21,773 nt of DNA, from contig DAOVWR010000010.1 in the NCBI GenBank assembly GCA_030636545.1, positions 1-21,773 of the forward strand, given 5' to 3'. Made by a program: the position numbers and the translations under genes. The notes under the pieces are model-generated. The model saw only the letters and a program-made list of their open reading frames with translations, had not been told where the DNA came from and searched no databases. Below, in pieces: positions 7,602 through 16,002 of the stretch (within the stretch, counting starts at the first letter, position 1; every line of letters begins with the position of its first letter). Source of the stretch: Mycoplasmatota bacterium (lineage in GTDB: Bacteria > Bacillota_I > Bacilli_A > Izemoplasmatales > Izemoplasmataceae).

Positions 7602-8675
7602 ATGAATTGCTTAACAAATCTTGATAGGACACAAATTCCTCATGATATTGTAATGTCTTATATAAATATATATAAGTCAATTGGGATAAATCACTATAAT
7701 CATGAGACATTAAGTTCCGATTATCCTGTAATGGTGCGACAAACTGTGAATAATGATACACATTTTTTTACAAAAATCTTTTCGATTAGTGTATCAGATG
7801 CAAGAATGAAATCGCTAATCTACAAGGATGTCTTACCAAAAAATAAAGATGAACGTTTTATTTTAAATCTGAAGAACGCGTTCTCTAAAATCCATAGTGA
7901 AAATTCTACATTTGAACTTCTAACAAATGAGGTTTTTGATTTGCTGAAATTTCTATATAAAGATATACTTCCAGATAATAAGATTCTATTTAGGAAAGTA
8001 GCAAAAAAATCCAACAAAATCACTCTTTTATCAGGTAAATTTTCGTCAAAAAGAGAAGATTTAGACGAGTTAATAAAGCTATATAAGACGAAGGTACAAG
8101 AAGGAAAGTATGAGGTTTCATTTATTATAGAGAATTTCTATATTGATTTCCTAAATATTAGCCCTTTTGTTGAAAAAAACAATGAAATTGGTCTTATTTT
8201 GTTGTATATTTTACTATTAACTAACTCTTATGAAGTGTTCGAGTATATAAGTTTTATGGAGATAATCGCGAGAAATAAAGTAGAGTTTGATTTAGAAGTT
8301 CGGAATGCCTCTTTTAATTGGGATGAAGGATTTAGTCAGATATTGCCATTACACCGTTTCCTTCTAAAAAATTCTCTGTATGCTTACGATCTAATCAATG
8401 AATTAATCAGAAATTATGAATTTGATAGTCAATTGAATAAATCAAATAATATTGAAAATACTATTAACAAATTACCAGATGTATTTAGTAAAGATGACAT
8501 TAGAAATGTTCATCCCTACATATCAGATTCTACTATTAATAGAACTTTAAAGAGATTAAGAGATGATGAAAGAATTCGACCACTAGGTAAAGGACGAAGT
8601 GCAAAGTGGATAAAATTGTTCAAATCTACCAATAAAAAGTTTGCATTCGAACAGTTAGATCTTAAGTTGAGGTGA
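7602..8675 (+). CDS. Degenerate Fic-fold protein with C-terminal winged helix; possible NAD-pathway regulator
   Basis: A 357-residue protein I read as a Fic-family relative. The helical core aligns by eye in order: LNLKNAFSKI (88-97), LLTNEVFDLL (106-115), ILFRKVAKK (128-136), EDLDELIKLYK (152-162), then IDFLNISPFVEKNNEIG (181-197) and YILLL. The last segment occupies the place of the HPFx[DE]GNGR catalytic motif, but catalytic His is Ser187 and the GNGR positions read K-N-N-E, so AMP transfer is very unlikely. Residues 290-340 look like a winged helix (FSKDDIRN, then STINRTLKRLRDDERI, and wing GKGRSAKWIKL). No inhibitory helix motif is evident. The ATG at 7602 follows GAGGTGG by five bases. 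Its stop TGA lies inside the nadC ribosome-binding site, so the two are coupled. Fic fold and wHTH are inferred; the regulatory role is a hypothesis from context. Confidence 0.7.
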   Translation: MNCLTNLDRTQIPHDIVMSYINIYKSIGINHYNHETLSSDYPVMVRQTVNNDTHFFTKIFSISVSDARMKSLIYKDVLPKNKDERFILNLKNAFSKIHSENSTFELLTNEVFDLLKFLYKDILPDNKILFRKVAKKSNKITLLSGKFSSKREDLDELIKLYKTKVQEGKYEVSFIIENFYIDFLNISPFVEKNNEIGLILLYILLLTNSYEVFEYISFMEIIARNKVEFDLEVRNASFNWDEGFSQILPLHRFLLKNSLYAYDLINELIRNYEFDSQLNKSNNIENTINKLPDVFSKDDIRNVHPYISDSTINRTLKRLRDDERIRPLGKGRSAKWIKLFKSTNKKFAFEQLDLKLR

Positions 8676-8680
8676 TAAGA

Positions 8681-9505
8681 ATGGATGCTAGAATTGATAA
8701 AATTATTAAGGATGCTCTCGCTGAGGATATACCAACTATTGATATAACTACTGACAATCTATTCTCAAATGAAACTAGTGAGGGTGTTTTTATTACCAAA
8801 CAAGATGGTGTCTTAAGCGGCGTTGCTATTATGAAGCGAGTCTTTGAAATATTAGATGATAGTGTCTACGTAAAAGTACTTAATGGTGATGGAATATTTG
8901 TTGAAACTAATGACATTATTGCTATAATTAGCGGTAGCACAGCTTCGATACTAAAAGGAGAAAGAATCGCTTTGAACCTTATGCAAAGAATGAGTGGTAT
9001 TGCCACATTGACCAGTTTGTTTGTTAAAGAAGTTGGAGATTATGATGCCAAAATCCTTGATACAAGAAAGACAACTCCCAATCTTCGTGTTATTGAAAAA
9101 ATGGCAGTTGTTCATGGTGGAGGAATAAATCATAGATTTTGTTTGAGTGATCAAGTTATGATAAAAGATAATCATATTAAAAGTGCTGGATCAATTACAA
9201 AAGCTGTTCGAATTATTAAGAATAAAGTTGACCATTATATCAAGATAGAAGTTGAAGTAGAAACATTTGACCAATTTCTAGAAGCAATAGATACTGAATG
9301 TGATATTGTTATGCTTGATAATATGTCTAACGAATTAACAAGAAAATGTGTGCTAGCTAATAACGGAAAACTTTTAGAAGCTAGTGGGAATATGGTCTTA
9401 AATAGAATTAATGAAGTAGCACAAACTGGAGTAGATTTTATTAGTGTAGGATCTCTTACACATTCTTATAAATCTATGGATATAAGTTTAAAATTTAATA
9501 GATGA
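8681..9505 (+). CDS. nadC: Nicotinate-nucleotide pyrophosphorylase (quinolinate phosphoribosyltransferase, carboxylating)
   Basis: NadC converts quinolinate and PRPP to nicotinate mononucleotide, CO2 and pyrophosphate in NAD synthesis. The 274 residues match the usual length. Conserved active-site segments are DTRKTTP (127-133), GGGINHR (146-152), KDNH (162-165), EVEVET (190-195), LEASGN (232-237) and SVGSLTHS (255-262). The ATG at 8681 lies five bases after GAGGTGA; the longer GTG at 8672 would put that site in the coding region. No nadA or nadB is in the window, unlike the Bacillus nadBCA cluster, so quinolinate must come from genes elsewhere or from outside the cell. The argS ribosome-binding site starts within its stop region, giving tight coupling downstream. 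Confidence 0.95.
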   Translation: MDARIDKIIKDALAEDIPTIDITTDNLFSNETSEGVFITKQDGVLSGVAIMKRVFEILDDSVYVKVLNGDGIFVETNDIIAIISGSTASILKGERIALNLMQRMSGIATLTSLFVKEVGDYDAKILDTRKTTPNLRVIEKMAVVHGGGINHRFCLSDQVMIKDNHIKSAGSITKAVRIIKNKVDHYIKIEVEVETFDQFLEAIDTECDIVMLDNMSNELTRKCVLANNGKLLEASGNMVLNRINEVAQTGVDFISVGSLTHSYKSMDISLKFNR

Positions 9506-9513
9506 GGTGCATT

Positions 9514-11166
9514 ATGAATTTACATGTTTTGATTAAAAAAATAAAAGAAGAGTTTAAGAACACACTGGTCAATCTAGAGTATTTTTCTGCAGATATTGAC
9601 ATTATAATTGAAATTCCTAAAGGCAAAGAAAATGGGGATTATTCTACTAATATAGCCATGAAGTTAGCAAGAGTTGCTAGAAAAGCACCAATTAAGATTG
9701 CTGAAGAGATAGTAGAAAGTTTTAATAAAGATGGGCTTTATATTTCTAAAATAAAAGTAGCTAAACCTGGATTTATAAATATTTTCTTGGATAAGTCTTT
9801 TTTAACTAGTATTATCTCAGAAATAAACGATAAAGAAACAGAATATGGTAATCTTAATTTAGGAGAAGGAGAACACTATAATCTAGAATTTGTAAGTGTT
9901 AATCCAACAGGAAGTCTCCATATCGGACATGCAAGAGGCGCTTCAGCTGGGGATTCTATTAGTAGAATTATGAGAAAAGCAGGATATCAAGTGACAAAAG
10001 AATATTACGTTAACGATGGTGGAAATCAAATACACAACTTAGCTTTAAGTATTGACGCAAGATATAAGCAACTATTTAATATTGATATTGATATGCCAAA
10101 AGATGGATACCATGGAAGCGAAATAATTGAAGCAGCAAAAGAAATTAAAAATGAGTTTAATGATCGTTTTCTTAACGAAGATGGGTACGATTTTTTCAAA
10201 CAATATGGAGTTAATTCTCTATTAGAAACATTAAAGAAGGATTTAAATGATTTCCGAGTAACTTTTGATGTTTGGTTCAGTGAAAAATCTCTTTATGACA
10301 ATAATTTAGTTGAAAAGACAATTGATTATTTGATTGAACATAATTTTACTTATGAAAAAGAGGGCGCTTTATGGCTTAAAACAAGCGATTTTAATGATGA
10401 AAAAGATAGAGTCATTATAAGAAGTGATGGAACTTATACTTATTTAGCCCCTGATATTGCTTACCACAAAGAAAAACTTGACCGTGGTTATACTAAACTT
10501 ATTGATGTTTTAGGTGGAGATCACCATGGTTATATTGATCGTTTAAAAGCGGCAATTGAAATGGTTGCTGGAAAAGGTGATTTACTAGAAGTTGAAATCT
10601 TACAAATGGTAAAAGTCATTCAGAATGGTGAAGAGGTTAAAATGTCTAAAAGAAGCGGTAAAGCAATAACTTTAAGAGATATAATTGATGAAGTTGGAGT
10701 GGATCCTGTCAGATACTTCTTCGCAATGAGAAGTTTAAACACACATATGGATTTAGATTTAGATTTAGCTTTAAAACAAACAAACGAGAATCCAGTTTAC
10801 TATACACAATATGCTCACGCTAGAATAAACAGTATTTTTGTAGCTGCAAAACAAAAGGGATTTGATCTTGATAATTTACCAAAAACATTCACAACATTAA
10901 CTAGTGATAAGACATTTAATTTAATCCAATTACTAGGAAATTATCCAGATGTAATTAAGCAAGGTGCCCTCCATAGAGCACCTCACAAAATCACTAATTA
11001 CGTAAATAGTTTAGCTAGTGCTTTTCATAGTTTTTATAACGATGAACAAGTTATAAGTAGTGACCAATTAAAAACAATGGAAAGATTATCTTTATTAAAC
11101 GCAACTAAAATAGTTATTAAAGATGCATTAAATCTTGTTGGAGTAAGTGCACCTGATAAAATGTAA
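9514..11166 (+). CDS. argS: Arginyl-tRNA synthetase
   Basis: Class I synthetase that charges tRNA-Arg. Over its 550 residues it shows the N-terminal additional domain (ENGDYSTNIAMKLA near 39-52), the HIGH signature as GSLHIGHARGA (133-143) and a KMSK-type motif, KMSKRSGKA from Lys376. It ends in the DALR anticodon-binding helical domain, with YTQYAHARINSI in the normal place and a typical ALNLVGV end. The ATG at 9514 follows GAGGTG by four bases; the alternative ATG at 9502 overlaps the nadC stop and would swallow the ribosome-binding site. No T-box or other leader precedes it, since it is inside the nadC run. Confidence 0.96.
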   Translation: MNLHVLIKKIKEEFKNTLVNLEYFSADIDIIIEIPKGKENGDYSTNIAMKLARVARKAPIKIAEEIVESFNKDGLYISKIKVAKPGFINIFLDKSFLTSIISEINDKETEYGNLNLGEGEHYNLEFVSVNPTGSLHIGHARGASAGDSISRIMRKAGYQVTKEYYVNDGGNQIHNLALSIDARYKQLFNIDIDMPKDGYHGSEIIEAAKEIKNEFNDRFLNEDGYDFFKQYGVNSLLETLKKDLNDFRVTFDVWFSEKSLYDNNLVEKTIDYLIEHNFTYEKEGALWLKTSDFNDEKDRVIIRSDGTYTYLAPDIAYHKEKLDRGYTKLIDVLGGDHHGYIDRLKAAIEMVAGKGDLLEVEILQMVKVIQNGEEVKMSKRSGKAITLRDIIDEVGVDPVRYFFAMRSLNTHMDLDLDLALKQTNENPVYYTQYAHARINSIFVAAKQKGFDLDNLPKTFTTLTSDKTFNLIQLLGNYPDVIKQGALHRAPHKITNYVNSLASAFHSFYNDEQVISSDQLKTMERLSLLNATKIVIKDALNLVGVSAPDKM

Positions 11167-11200
11167 GTGGTCTATCAACTTCCACAGTTAGGAGACGTCT

Positions 11201-12772
11201 ATGTACAAATGGAAAATTAAGAATACGCATTTAGACCAAACAAAGTTGGTCGAAGATATTTACCGCTCTCGAGGAGTATCAAATTATCAAGAATTGTTCA
11301 GTTTAGATGAACGAGATTTGAATGATCCGTACCTCCTAAAGGATATGCAAAAATCAGTTGACCGAATCATGTCTGCTATTAAGAATAATGAAAAGATTTT
11401 AATTTATGGAGACTATGATGTTGATGGAATTACGAGTACATACATCTTGTATAAAACCTTGAAAGATTTAGGTGCAAACATTAGTTATGATATCCCAAAT
11501 AGATTCGTCGATGGATATGGATTAACATATTCAAAAATATACGAAATAATAAACGATGAGTTCAATTTAGTTATCACAGTTGATAATGGGATTAAATCTA
11601 CTTTTGAAGCAAAAGTTTTAAAAGAAAGTGGAGTAGATTTAATTATTACCGATCACCATGAACAAGAGGGTGAATTACCCTGTGCTTACTCAATTATTCA
11701 TACAGCGTTGTCAGATTATCCATTTAAACCTTTAGCAGGAGTAGGCGTCGCTTTTAAACTCTCTCAAGCGTTGATAGGAGATGATGCACTAGAATTTATT
11801 GATATTGTATCTCTAGGAACGATTGCTGATATGATGCCTTTAGTGGATGAAAACAGAGCTATAGTAAATCTTGGTCTTAAGAAAATGCTATCTTCTGAGA
11901 ATCTTGGTTTATCAAAACTAATTTCTTTCCTTGGCTTAACTTATACATCTGTTGCTGATATTCAATTTAAGATTGCTCCAAGACTAAATGCTTGTGGACG
12001 GATGAAAAGCGCTAAAATAGCCGTTGAATTACTTTTATCAGAAGATAATAAAACAGCACTTCAATATGTTGAAGAAATTGAAGTGATTAATAATAAAAGA
12101 AAAAAACTAACCAAAGTACTATATGACGAAGCATTGTCACAACTAAACCTAAAGGAACCGAGTATTATTATTCATTCACCAATAATGCATGAAGGTGTTT
12201 TAGGAATCATTGCTTCTAGATTAGCTAATGAGTATTCTAAAGTTAGTGTTGTCTTGAAAGAAGAAGAGTTCACTTACAAAGGAAGTATTCGAAGTTATGG
12301 ATCTGTAGATGTTATTTATGTACTAAGTGAATTAAAGGATCTACTGGTGCGTTATGGCGGTCACCAAAATGCTGCTGGACTTGAATTCAAAAAAGAGAAT
12401 ATTGATGAATTCAAAAGAAGATTCAATGAATTAATCCCCTCAGCTAAGCGCGATGATGTCGCCCTTGCTGAAGGAGTTATCAATATTTATAAACTAGATA
12501 TTAGTCAGATTTTCGAATTAGAACAATTTGATTTAAAAGATTCATTATTCATTTTCGATGAAATTATTCCGGAAAGTAAATATTTAATCAAAGGTGAACA
12601 TACGAAGTTAATGATTAATTCAACTACTGAAGCGATATTTTTTAATAATAAAAATCTTCATTCAAAAATTAACCGTCATAGTAGTGTGACTCTCCTAGGA
12701 CGGCTAGATATAAACACTTTTAGAGGAAGATCAAAGAAACAAATTTTAATTGAAGATTTTGAAGTTAATTAA
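11201..12772 (+). CDS. recJ: Single-stranded-DNA-specific exonuclease RecJ, short form
   Basis: RecJ degrades single-stranded DNA 5' to 3' in recombination and mismatch/base-excision repair. DHH-superfamily motifs are all visible: DYDVDG (71-76), VDNG (127-130), DHH (151-153), LGTIADMMPL (205-214), then APRLNACGRM (259-268) and the DHHA1-domain GGH (386-388), followed by an OB-type region. At 523 residues it is close to the catalytic core plus OB (E. coli RecJ is about 577) and lacks the long C-terminal extension of Bacillus RecJ (about 786). AGGAGA (11190-11195) stands five bases before the ATG. The 34-base gap from argS shows no terminator. Next to apt-relA as in Bacillus. Confidence 0.94.
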   Translation: MYKWKIKNTHLDQTKLVEDIYRSRGVSNYQELFSLDERDLNDPYLLKDMQKSVDRIMSAIKNNEKILIYGDYDVDGITSTYILYKTLKDLGANISYDIPNRFVDGYGLTYSKIYEIINDEFNLVITVDNGIKSTFEAKVLKESGVDLIITDHHEQEGELPCAYSIIHTALSDYPFKPLAGVGVAFKLSQALIGDDALEFIDIVSLGTIADMMPLVDENRAIVNLGLKKMLSSENLGLSKLISFLGLTYTSVADIQFKIAPRLNACGRMKSAKIAVELLLSEDNKTALQYVEEIEVINNKRKKLTKVLYDEALSQLNLKEPSIIIHSPIMHEGVLGIIASRLANEYSKVSVVLKEEEFTYKGSIRSYGSVDVIYVLSELKDLLVRYGGHQNAAGLEFKKENIDEFKRRFNELIPSAKRDDVALAEGVINIYKLDISQIFELEQFDLKDSLFIFDEIIPESKYLIKGEHTKLMINSTTEAIFFNNKNLHSKINRHSSVTLLGRLDINTFRGRSKKQILIEDFEVN

Positions 12773-12793
12773 TTTATAAAAAAATCAGTAGAT

Positions 12794-12814
12794 TATCAAA
12801 TACTTTGATATAAT
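12794..12814 (+). promoter_or_regulatory. Promoter of the apt-relA-dtd run, with an overlapping dyad
   Basis: TGATATAAT (12806-12814 including TTTG context) is an extended -10 with a perfect TATAAT at 12809-12814; the -35 region is poor. A perfect 7-3-7 inverted repeat, TATCAAA-TAC-TTTGATA (12794-12810), runs straight into the -10 box. Its right arm shares bases with the promoter. It could be an operator or simply the tail hairpin of recJ; there is no T run of terminator type after it. Confidence 0.5.
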
Positions 12815-12857
12815 AAATAATACAAAGTATAAAAATATACTAATTGGAGGTACCAAA

Positions 12858-13370
12858 ATGAATTTAAAAGATTATATTGCTAATGTACCTGATTATCCGA
12901 TCCCAGGTATTCAATTCAAAGACATTACTCCATTAATTGGAGACGGTAAAGCATTCAAACATGCTACTGATTTATTTGTCGAATATACCAAAGAAATCAA
13001 TGCTGATATTATCGTTGGTCCTGATGCCCGCGGGTTTATCTTTGGATGTCCAGTAGCAACTCAACTAGAAATCGGTTTTGTACCAGTTAGAAAACCTAAC
13101 AAACTACCAAGAGAAGTAATTGAATCTACTTACGATCTTGAATATGGAACAAACACTTTATGTCTTCATAAAGGCGATATTAAACCTGGACAAAAAGTGT
13201 TAATAATAGACGATTTACTTGCAACTGGTGGTACTATCGAAGCGACAATTGACCTAGTTGAAAAATCAGGTGGAATCGTTGTCGGAATTGCTTTCTTAAT
13301 TGAACTTGAATTTTTAAAAGGAAGAGATAAACTGCAAGCATATAACGTTTTATCACTAATCAGATTCTAA
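12858..13370 (+). CDS. apt: Adenine phosphoribosyltransferase
   Basis: Apt salvages adenine with PRPP to give AMP. The 170-residue length is standard. The PRPP-binding loop reads VLIIDDLLATGGT (114-126), and the flexible-loop segment RKPNKLPRE (78-86) and the PDARGF segment (55-60) are in place; most Apt proteins have Glu where this one has Asp56. The N-terminal PGIQFKDITPL block is typical. GGAGGT (12846-12851) lies 6-7 bases before the ATG. The next gene, relA, begins 12 bases after the stop, so apt and relA are co-transcribed; the pairing is conserved in Firmicutes and links purine salvage with (p)ppGpp control. Confidence 0.96.
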   Translation: MNLKDYIANVPDYPIPGIQFKDITPLIGDGKAFKHATDLFVEYTKEINADIIVGPDARGFIFGCPVATQLEIGFVPVRKPNKLPREVIESTYDLEYGTNTLCLHKGDIKPGQKVLIIDDLLATGGTIEATIDLVEKSGGIVVGIAFLIELEFLKGRDKLQAYNVLSLIRF

Positions 13371-13382
13371 GAGGTGAGGCGT

Positions 13383-15554
13383 ATGAGAACGCCAAGTTTT
13401 AACGAACTACAAAAGAATATTAAAAAATACATTAAAAATAAAGAGCATTTTGAGATCATTCAAGATGCTTATAACTATGCCTTAAAAAAACATGAAGGAC
13501 AATTTCGTAAATCTGGAGAAAAATATATTATTCATCCAATCGATGTTGCTCTTATTTTAAGTGACCTTCATACTGATCCTGTAACTTTAGTTGCTGGTCT
13601 TCTTCATGATGTAATCGAAGATACCGATACCACTTACGAAGATATCAAGAAAATCTTTGGTGAAGAAGTGGCTTTACTAACTGAGGGAGTTACAAAATTA
13701 GGGCAATATAAATTCAGTGGAGCCGAAAAAGAAGCAGATAAAATTGCTTCTCAAGCTAAAAACTATCAAAAAATGTTGCTTGCTATGGCGAAAGATATTC
13801 GTGTTATCATTGTTAAACTTGCTGATCGTCTTAATAACATGCGAACACTTAATTATTTATCTGAAGAAAAACAATTAAGAATAGCAAAAGAAACAATGGA
13901 TATTTATGCTCCTTTAGCGCATCGCTTAGGGATGAATATCATGAAAGCAGAACTAGAAGATACATCTTTTAAATACATTGAACCAGCTAAATTTAAACGA
14001 ATTTCTAAATTAATCGCGGATACTAAGAAAAACCGTGAAGGTGATTTAGAACTAATGCAAACAAATATTCAATATTTATTGTCTGAAAATAATGTTAATT
14101 GTGATATCAAAGGAAGAATTAAAAATATCTATTCAGTTCATAAAAAAATGCGCGACCGTAAAAAAGAATTTGAAGAAATTTATGACTTGTTAGCTATTAG
14201 AGTAATCGTTAAAGATATTGAGAGTTGTTACCGTACAATTGGGATAATTCATTCTAAATGGACACCAATTCCGAATCGATTTAAAGATTATATAGCGATG
14301 CCTAAGCCAAATCTCTATCAATCTCTACATACTTCAGTAATTGCTAACGGTAAAGTATATGAAATTCAAATTAGAACAAAAGATATGGATGAAATTGCTG
14401 AATATGGAGTAGCTGCACACTGGGCTTATAAAGAATCAAAAAAACGTGGAACTATGACTGATGAAGTTTCTAAACGATTAAAATGGTATGGAGACTTAAT
14501 TAGCTTTACAAAAGAAACTGATGATGAAAATGAAGTATTAAACTTACTAAGAAATGATATTTTTCAAGCAAACGTATATGTCTTTACACCAAACGGAGAT
14601 ATCATTGATTTACCTAAAGGAGCAACCCCTTTAGATTTCGCATTTAGAATTCATACACAAGTTGGAATCAACACTGTTGGAGCCATTGTTAATGGTAAAA
14701 TAGTACCTTTAGAATACGAACTTAATACTGGTGATATTGTCAATATGAAAACTAGTGTTAATTCCTTCGGTCCTAATGATAACTGGCTTAAATTAGTTAA
14801 AACATCAAACGCAAAATCAAAGATAAAGAACTATTTAAATAAACGTAGAAGAAGTATTTTAGTCGAAGTTGGAAAAGAAGACTTTCAAAGAGAAATTCAA
14901 GCTAGAAATGTAACAATTAAATTAACTGATAAATTAATTGCTAGTCTCTTTTCACATAAAAATTGTAACTCTTTAGAAGATCTTTATTATGAGATTGGTA
15001 AAAATACAGTATCACCAGTGAGTGCCGTAAACAGTTTGATTGGTGACAATAAATATAATGAAGAAGACTTAATCCAAAGAATAAATGAATCAACTCCTCA
15101 AACAATAAAAAGTGTTTCAAATATTATTGTAGAAGGATTAAAAAATCCTTCGATTAGATTATCAAACTGTTGTACACCAATCCCTGGAGATAAGATTATG
15201 GGATATGTTTCAAAAGGTGTAGGAATCGCTGTGCATAGGTCAAAATGTAATAACCTCAAAGGACTAGATCCTAACCGTTATATTGATGTTTCATGGGGTA
15301 CTGACAATAGTCGCTCATATGAAGTTAATATTAAGGTTATTGTATCAAATAGAGATAACGTACTAGCGGAAATCATCAATACAATAACGTCTTCGAAAGG
15401 CAAAGTACAACAAGTGGCAGCTTCAAGCAACAAACGACTTGAAGGAGTTATTAAACTTAAATTAAGCATTAAGAACAAAAATGAACTTTCTAATATAATC
15501 ATTAACCTTCAAAAACTTAGCGATATTTATTCAATAGAACGGATGATGAAATAA
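13383..15554 (+). CDS. relA: Bifunctional (p)ppGpp synthetase/hydrolase (RelA/SpoT homolog, Rel)
   Basis: Long RSH enzyme that makes and degrades the alarmone (p)ppGpp. The 723 residues contain, in order, an HD hydrolase domain with His51 and HDVIEDT (75-81), the synthetase domain with RFKDYIAMPKPN from Arg299 and EIQIRT, TGS (VYVFTPNGDIIDLPKGATP), the zinc-finger/RIS domain with Cys596-Cys597 (NCCTPIPGD) and a C-terminal ACT domain. Intact HD residues and the RFKD form of the synthetase loop indicate a bifunctional enzyme rather than a synthetase-only RelA. The ATG at 13383 follows GAGGTG at 13371-13376; the GTG at 13374 is within that site. The stop overlaps dtd as TAATG. Confidence 0.96.
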   Translation: MRTPSFNELQKNIKKYIKNKEHFEIIQDAYNYALKKHEGQFRKSGEKYIIHPIDVALILSDLHTDPVTLVAGLLHDVIEDTDTTYEDIKKIFGEEVALLTEGVTKLGQYKFSGAEKEADKIASQAKNYQKMLLAMAKDIRVIIVKLADRLNNMRTLNYLSEEKQLRIAKETMDIYAPLAHRLGMNIMKAELEDTSFKYIEPAKFKRISKLIADTKKNREGDLELMQTNIQYLLSENNVNCDIKGRIKNIYSVHKKMRDRKKEFEEIYDLLAIRVIVKDIESCYRTIGIIHSKWTPIPNRFKDYIAMPKPNLYQSLHTSVIANGKVYEIQIRTKDMDEIAEYGVAAHWAYKESKKRGTMTDEVSKRLKWYGDLISFTKETDDENEVLNLLRNDIFQANVYVFTPNGDIIDLPKGATPLDFAFRIHTQVGINTVGAIVNGKIVPLEYELNTGDIVNMKTSVNSFGPNDNWLKLVKTSNAKSKIKNYLNKRRRSILVEVGKEDFQREIQARNVTIKLTDKLIASLFSHKNCNSLEDLYYEIGKNTVSPVSAVNSLIGDNKYNEEDLIQRINESTPQTIKSVSNIIVEGLKNPSIRLSNCCTPIPGDKIMGYVSKGVGIAVHRSKCNNLKGLDPNRYIDVSWGTDNSRSYEVNIKVIVSNRDNVLAEIINTITSSKGKVQQVAASSNKRLEGVIKLKLSIKNKNELSNIIINLQKLSDIYSIERMMK

Positions 15555-15997
15555 TGAAAGTCATCGTTCAACGAGTAAAAGAGGCATCGTGTATAGTTAA
15601 TAATCAGCTTATTTCAGAAATAAGTAATGGGTATTTATTATTTGTTGGGTTAACTCATTCAGATACTTTAAAAGAAGTTGAATATTTAGCTAAAAGAATC
15701 GTTAAATTACGAATATTTGAAGATGAAGATAATAAATTGAATAAAAGTATATTAGATATGAATTATGAAATACTATCAATTTCTCAATTTACTCTATACG
15801 CAAACACAAAAAAGGGTAATCGCCCCTCTTTCACAGATGCAATGGAGCCTTTAGACGCAGAAAAACTATATTTAGAACTTACAAATATCTTAAATAATGA
15901 ATATCACATTAAAACATTTAATGGTGTTTTTGGAGAATATATGGATATCAAACTGGTAAATGATGGTCCAGTGACAATCATGTTAGAGAGTAAGTGA
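15554..15997 (+). CDS. dtd: D-aminoacyl-tRNA deacylase
   Basis: Dtd hydrolyses D-amino acids (and Gly mischarged on tRNA-Ala) from tRNA. The 147 residues match the family. Both cross-subunit active-site motifs are present: SQFTLYA (77-83) and GPVT in NDGPVTI (136-142). The MKVIVQRV N-terminus is diagnostic. The ATG shares its A with the relA stop (TAATG); the upstream GGATGA is a weak ribosome-binding site, so expression probably depends on coupling to relA, as in many Firmicutes. The next gene starts five bases after its TGA. Confidence 0.95.
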   Translation: MKVIVQRVKEASCIVNNQLISEISNGYLLFVGLTHSDTLKEVEYLAKRIVKLRIFEDEDNKLNKSILDMNYEILSISQFTLYANTKKGNRPSFTDAMEPLDAEKLYLELTNILNNEYHIKTFNGVFGEYMDIKLVNDGPVTIMLESK

Positions 15998-16002
15998 TGT
16001 AG

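Noticed and set aside
7820..8023. 67-codon - strand open frame inside the Fic-like gene
   Set aside because: No ribosome-binding site; the + strand frame has full-length support.
8951..9175. 74-codon - strand open frame inside nadC
   Set aside because: It overlaps conserved NadC active-site codons and has no start signal.
11167..11200. Small GTGG...CCAC inverted repeat between argS and recJ
   Set aside because: Only four pairs, no T run, and the intergenic gap is 34 bases; not a credible terminator.
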